Below, piece by piece: positions 21,065 through 22,596 of a stretch of 22,596 nt of DNA. Under the pieces are notes generated by a model, which was not told the origin of the DNA, searched no databases, and saw only the letters and a program-made list of their open reading frames with translations. The stretch comes from RUG626 sp964411785 (GTDB lineage Bacteria; Bacillota; Clostridia; Oscillospirales; Oscillospiraceae), in contig CAYPMJ010000018.1 of the NCBI GenBank assembly GCA_964411785.1, positions 1 through 22,596 on the forward strand. Direction: 5' to 3'. The position numbers and the translations under genes were made by a program. Numbering within the stretch: position 1 is the first letter of the stretch; each line of letters starts with the position of its first letter.

Positions 21065-21817
21065 ATGCTCGTACTGGCCTGTCAGGAACACCCAATGGGA
21101 CGCTCCAGGCGCTGTCGTGAGATTATAGAACCTGTCCGGGTACTTGGACTAAACTGCCTGGAACTTATTCTCATAGCTCCGGAGACAGCCAGCGCCCGGA
21201 AGAAGCGATTACAGATTGATCGTACGTCCGGTCTTCTTGGGGCGATACGCGGGTCTGAGCTGTGCCTCAGAATGGATTGCACACTATCTGAAGATCTTAA
21301 GGGCTTTCCTTCAGCCGATCGAGGCCCGCTGATAGAGGCACTGGCAGTGGATATTGTGAAAAGGGCTGTACCTGATAGAAGCTCTGTATTTCTGTGCTTT
21401 GGTCTGCTCACAACCAGTGTTATCCAAACATTCCACAGGCTCTGCAGGGACTTCCGGAACATAACGGTGGAGGCTGGTCCAAATGCCGTGGAGAGGTTGT
21501 CAAGGGATGCGGAAGTGTATGGGGTTTCACTCACTCCCCCACGCCTTGATGGACTCGTGGAAGCGGATGCGGCACTGTTCTTCTCCCCTCCTCAACGTCC
21601 ACTGCGCGCCTCTGACAACTGTGCCGTGCTATCCACCTCTGGGGACTGTCCCCTGCTGCAGGGTGGAAACGTGGTACGCAAGATTGGCTTTGATTACCCG
21701 CAGGAGTACAGGAAGACGCTCCCACGTGGTTACCCGGAGGACACGCTATTCGCGGCGGCTGTGAGAGCTGGTAAAATTCCCGCCGGTGATATAAAAATCG
21801 ACTGGGTACAGGCTTGA
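21065..21817 (+). CDS. Unrecognised 250-residue protein upstream of greA
   Basis: A 250-residue soluble-looking protein beginning MLVLACQEHPMGRSRRCREI. I do not recognise the family. Alternating beta/alpha segments, such as RSSVFLCFGLLTTSVIQTF (about 105-123), then RNITVEAGPNAVERLSRDAE and VEADAALFFSPP, suggest a Rossmann-like or other alpha/beta fold, but no nucleotide-binding glycine motif is clear. It is cysteine-rich in places and has no signal peptide or membrane helix. I chose the ATG at 21065 rather than 21059, because GGAGG is eight bases from the former and only two from the latter. The -35 box of the greA promoter overlaps its stop codon. Codon use resembles its neighbours, so it is likely native. 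Confidence 0.75.
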   Translation: MLVLACQEHPMGRSRRCREIIEPVRVLGLNCLELILIAPETASARKKRLQIDRTSGLLGAIRGSELCLRMDCTLSEDLKGFPSADRGPLIEALAVDIVKRAVPDRSSVFLCFGLLTTSVIQTFHRLCRDFRNITVEAGPNAVERLSRDAEVYGVSLTPPRLDGLVEADAALFFSPPQRPLRASDNCAVLSTSGDCPLLQGGNVVRKIGFDYPQEYRKTLPRGYPEDTLFAAAVRAGKIPAGDIKIDWVQA

Positions 21818-21842
21818 CAAGACATGGAAACTCGACTATAAT
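21814..21842 (+). promoter_or_regulatory. Consensus promoter of greA
   Basis: TTGACA (21814-21819), a 17-base spacer and TATAAT (21837-21842). Both boxes and the spacing are perfect consensus. The -35 overlaps the stop codon of the preceding gene. The leader before greA is about 160 bases. Confidence 0.9.
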
Positions 21843-21885
21843 ACCGGGAGATATCTTCTTTCCCCTTTCATTCTGGGCGGGCTTT

Positions 21886-21935
21886 AAGTTCTGCATTTCA
21901 GCGCGTGCATGATAAGCGGCACGCGCTGTGAACTT
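21886..21935 (+). ncRNA. Structured greA leader hairpin
   Basis: CAGCGCGTGC (21899-21908) pairs perfectly with GCACGCGCTG (21919-21928) around a 10-base loop, and AAGTTC (21886-21891) pairs with GAACTT (21930-21935) outside it. Only TTATTTC follows, so it is a poor terminator. A smaller hairpin, TGGTG/CACCA (21950-21954 with 21963-21967), follows. The function is unknown; it could be an attenuation or stability element of greA mRNA. Confidence 0.55.
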
Positions 21936-22008
21936 ATTTCAGGTCTACCTGGTGGGGCGCTGCACCATGAACGACACATTACATCATATCATAAGGAGAG
22001 AGGTCACT

Positions 22009-22485
22009 ATGGCAGAATCCAACCGATATAGAATGAGCGCAAAGCGCCTTGAAGAACTGAAAAATGAACTTTTCTATCTCCAAACTGTCCGCGAAAAGGA
22101 AGTTGCCGAGCAGATAAAGGAGGCGCGCTCCTTCGGCGACCTGAGCGAAAACAGCGAGTACGACGAGGCAAAAACCGAGCAGGGAAAGCTGTACTCCAGG
22201 ATTGCTGAGTATCAGGACCTCATTGAACACGCGGAGATAACTGAAGACAGCGAGGATGTTGGCAAAGTTGGCATTGGAAGTCTGGTCACTGTCCGTGATA
22301 TGACTTCAGGAGAGGAATTCAGCTACAGAATTGTGGGAAGTCAGGAGGCAAATCCCATGGCGGGCCGCATCTCCGATGACTCACCCTTTGGTCGCGGGTT
22401 GTTTGGTCACAGCGAGGGCGAAGTGGTAGACGTTGAGGCTCCGGCTGGCATCCTGAAGTACCAGATTCTGAGTATAGAGAAGTAG
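22009..22485 (+). CDS. greA: Transcription elongation factor GreA
   Basis: A 158-residue factor that rescues backtracked RNA polymerase by stimulating cleavage of the transcript's 3' end. The N-terminal coiled-coil hairpin holds DLSENSEYDEAK (44-55), with the tip acidic residues D44 and E47. The C-terminal domain contains GRISDDSPFGRGLFGHSEGEVVDV. Length is normal. I chose ATG 22009 because AAGGAGAGAGG stands before it and the protein starts MAESNRYRMS; an in-frame GTG start at 21928 would translate the leader hairpin. It has its own consensus promoter and leads into lysS after 15 bases, a common Firmicute arrangement. Confidence 0.96.
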   Translation: MAESNRYRMSAKRLEELKNELFYLQTVREKEVAEQIKEARSFGDLSENSEYDEAKTEQGKLYSRIAEYQDLIEHAEITEDSEDVGKVGIGSLVTVRDMTSGEEFSYRIVGSQEANPMAGRISDDSPFGRGLFGHSEGEVVDVEAPAGILKYQILSIEK

Positions 22486-22500
22486 CGAGGGTAGAAGCAC

Positions 22501-22596
22501 ATGGCAGATGATATTCAAAGTGCACCCCAGGATCTTTCTGAAATACTGAGGGTACGCCGTGAAAAACTGAAGGCCCTTCAGGATGAGGGACATGAT
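22501..22596 (+). CDS. lysS: Lysyl-tRNA synthetase, N-terminal part only
   Basis: The first 32 codons, MADDIQSAPQDLSEILRVRR then EKLKALQDEGHD, match the start of class II lysyl-tRNA synthetase (LxxRRxKLxxLxxxGxDP). The gene runs off the right edge, so catalytic motifs cannot be checked. GAGGG lies before the ATG, and greA ends 15 bases upstream; the two are probably co-transcribed from the greA promoter. Confidence 0.85.
   Translation, partial: MADDIQSAPQDLSEILRVRREKLKALQDEGHD

Noticed and set aside
21949..21967. T-box-like GGTGG string before greA-lysS.
   Set aside because: The flanking T-box conserved bases and specifier structure are absent; it is a simple small hairpin.
21928..22008. 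N-terminal extension of greA from GTG 21928.
   Set aside because: It would translate the leader hairpin; a strong Shine-Dalgarno and family start are at 22009.
1..22596. Mobile elements, CRISPR arrays, tRNA or rRNA genes.
   Set aside because: No transposase, integrase, regular spaced repeats, cloverleaf or rRNA-like sequence was found.

Overview
The window looks like chromosomal DNA of a low-to-mid G+C anaerobic Firmicute, most likely an Oscillospirales/Clostridia gut-type bacterium. I infer this from strong AGGAGG-type ribosome binding sites, sigma-A style promoters, an oxygen-sensitive class III ribonucleotide reductase, FtsEX without outer-membrane genes, and families typical of Firmicutes (DUF951-like, DUF4830-like, TepA, PucR/CdaR-type regulator, greA-lysS). 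I see no insertion sequence, prophage, tRNA, rRNA or CRISPR array. It reads as core genome with a few accessory genes.

Layout. (1) 1-380: the 5' end of a leftward ammonium transporter gene with its promoter and a leader carrying two terminator-like hairpins. (2) 401-2468: a leftward two-gene unit, an acyltransferase/condensation-fold protein and a coupled multi-pass membrane protein. (3) 2693-7316, rightward: a 54-residue membrane protein, then nrdG, nrdD and a thioredoxin-reductase-like flavoprotein. nrdD has a twin NrdR box upstream and a glutaredoxin-like domain fused at its C-terminus. (4) 7324-9597: a two-way terminator, leftward nth, and divergent rarA plus a small DUF951-like gene. (5) 9838-11149: convergent PAP2-family phosphatase and small multidrug-export-family membrane protein, separated by a bidirectional terminator. 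(6) 11343-15051: prfA, tsaC and a coaE-M18 aminopeptidase gene fusion, all overlapping or coupled. (7) 15321-16025 tepA; 16181-16654 leftward DUF4830-like gene. (8) 16952-20836: PucR-type regulator, ftsE, ftsX and an M23 murein hydrolase with coiled coil, forming one cell-wall unit. (9) 21065-22596: an unrecognised 250-residue protein, greA with a structured leader, and the start of lysS.

How the genes work together. Region 3 encodes almost a whole anaerobic dNTP machine: radical activase, catalytic subunit with its own thiol donor, and a flavoprotein that could recharge that donor. Region 6 couples translation termination, t6A tRNA modification and the last step of CoA synthesis to a peptidase. 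Region 8 is the ABC-type activator of septal or lateral wall hydrolysis with its probable hydrolase partner.

Most worth a second look: the CoaE-M18 open reading frame, which keeps an intact internal ribosome binding site and start codon; the NrdD-redoxin fusion next to a TrxB lacking the usual NADPH motif; the tandem attenuator-like amt leader; the greA leader hairpin; and the unknown protein at 21065-21817. No clearly new multi-gene system is evident.
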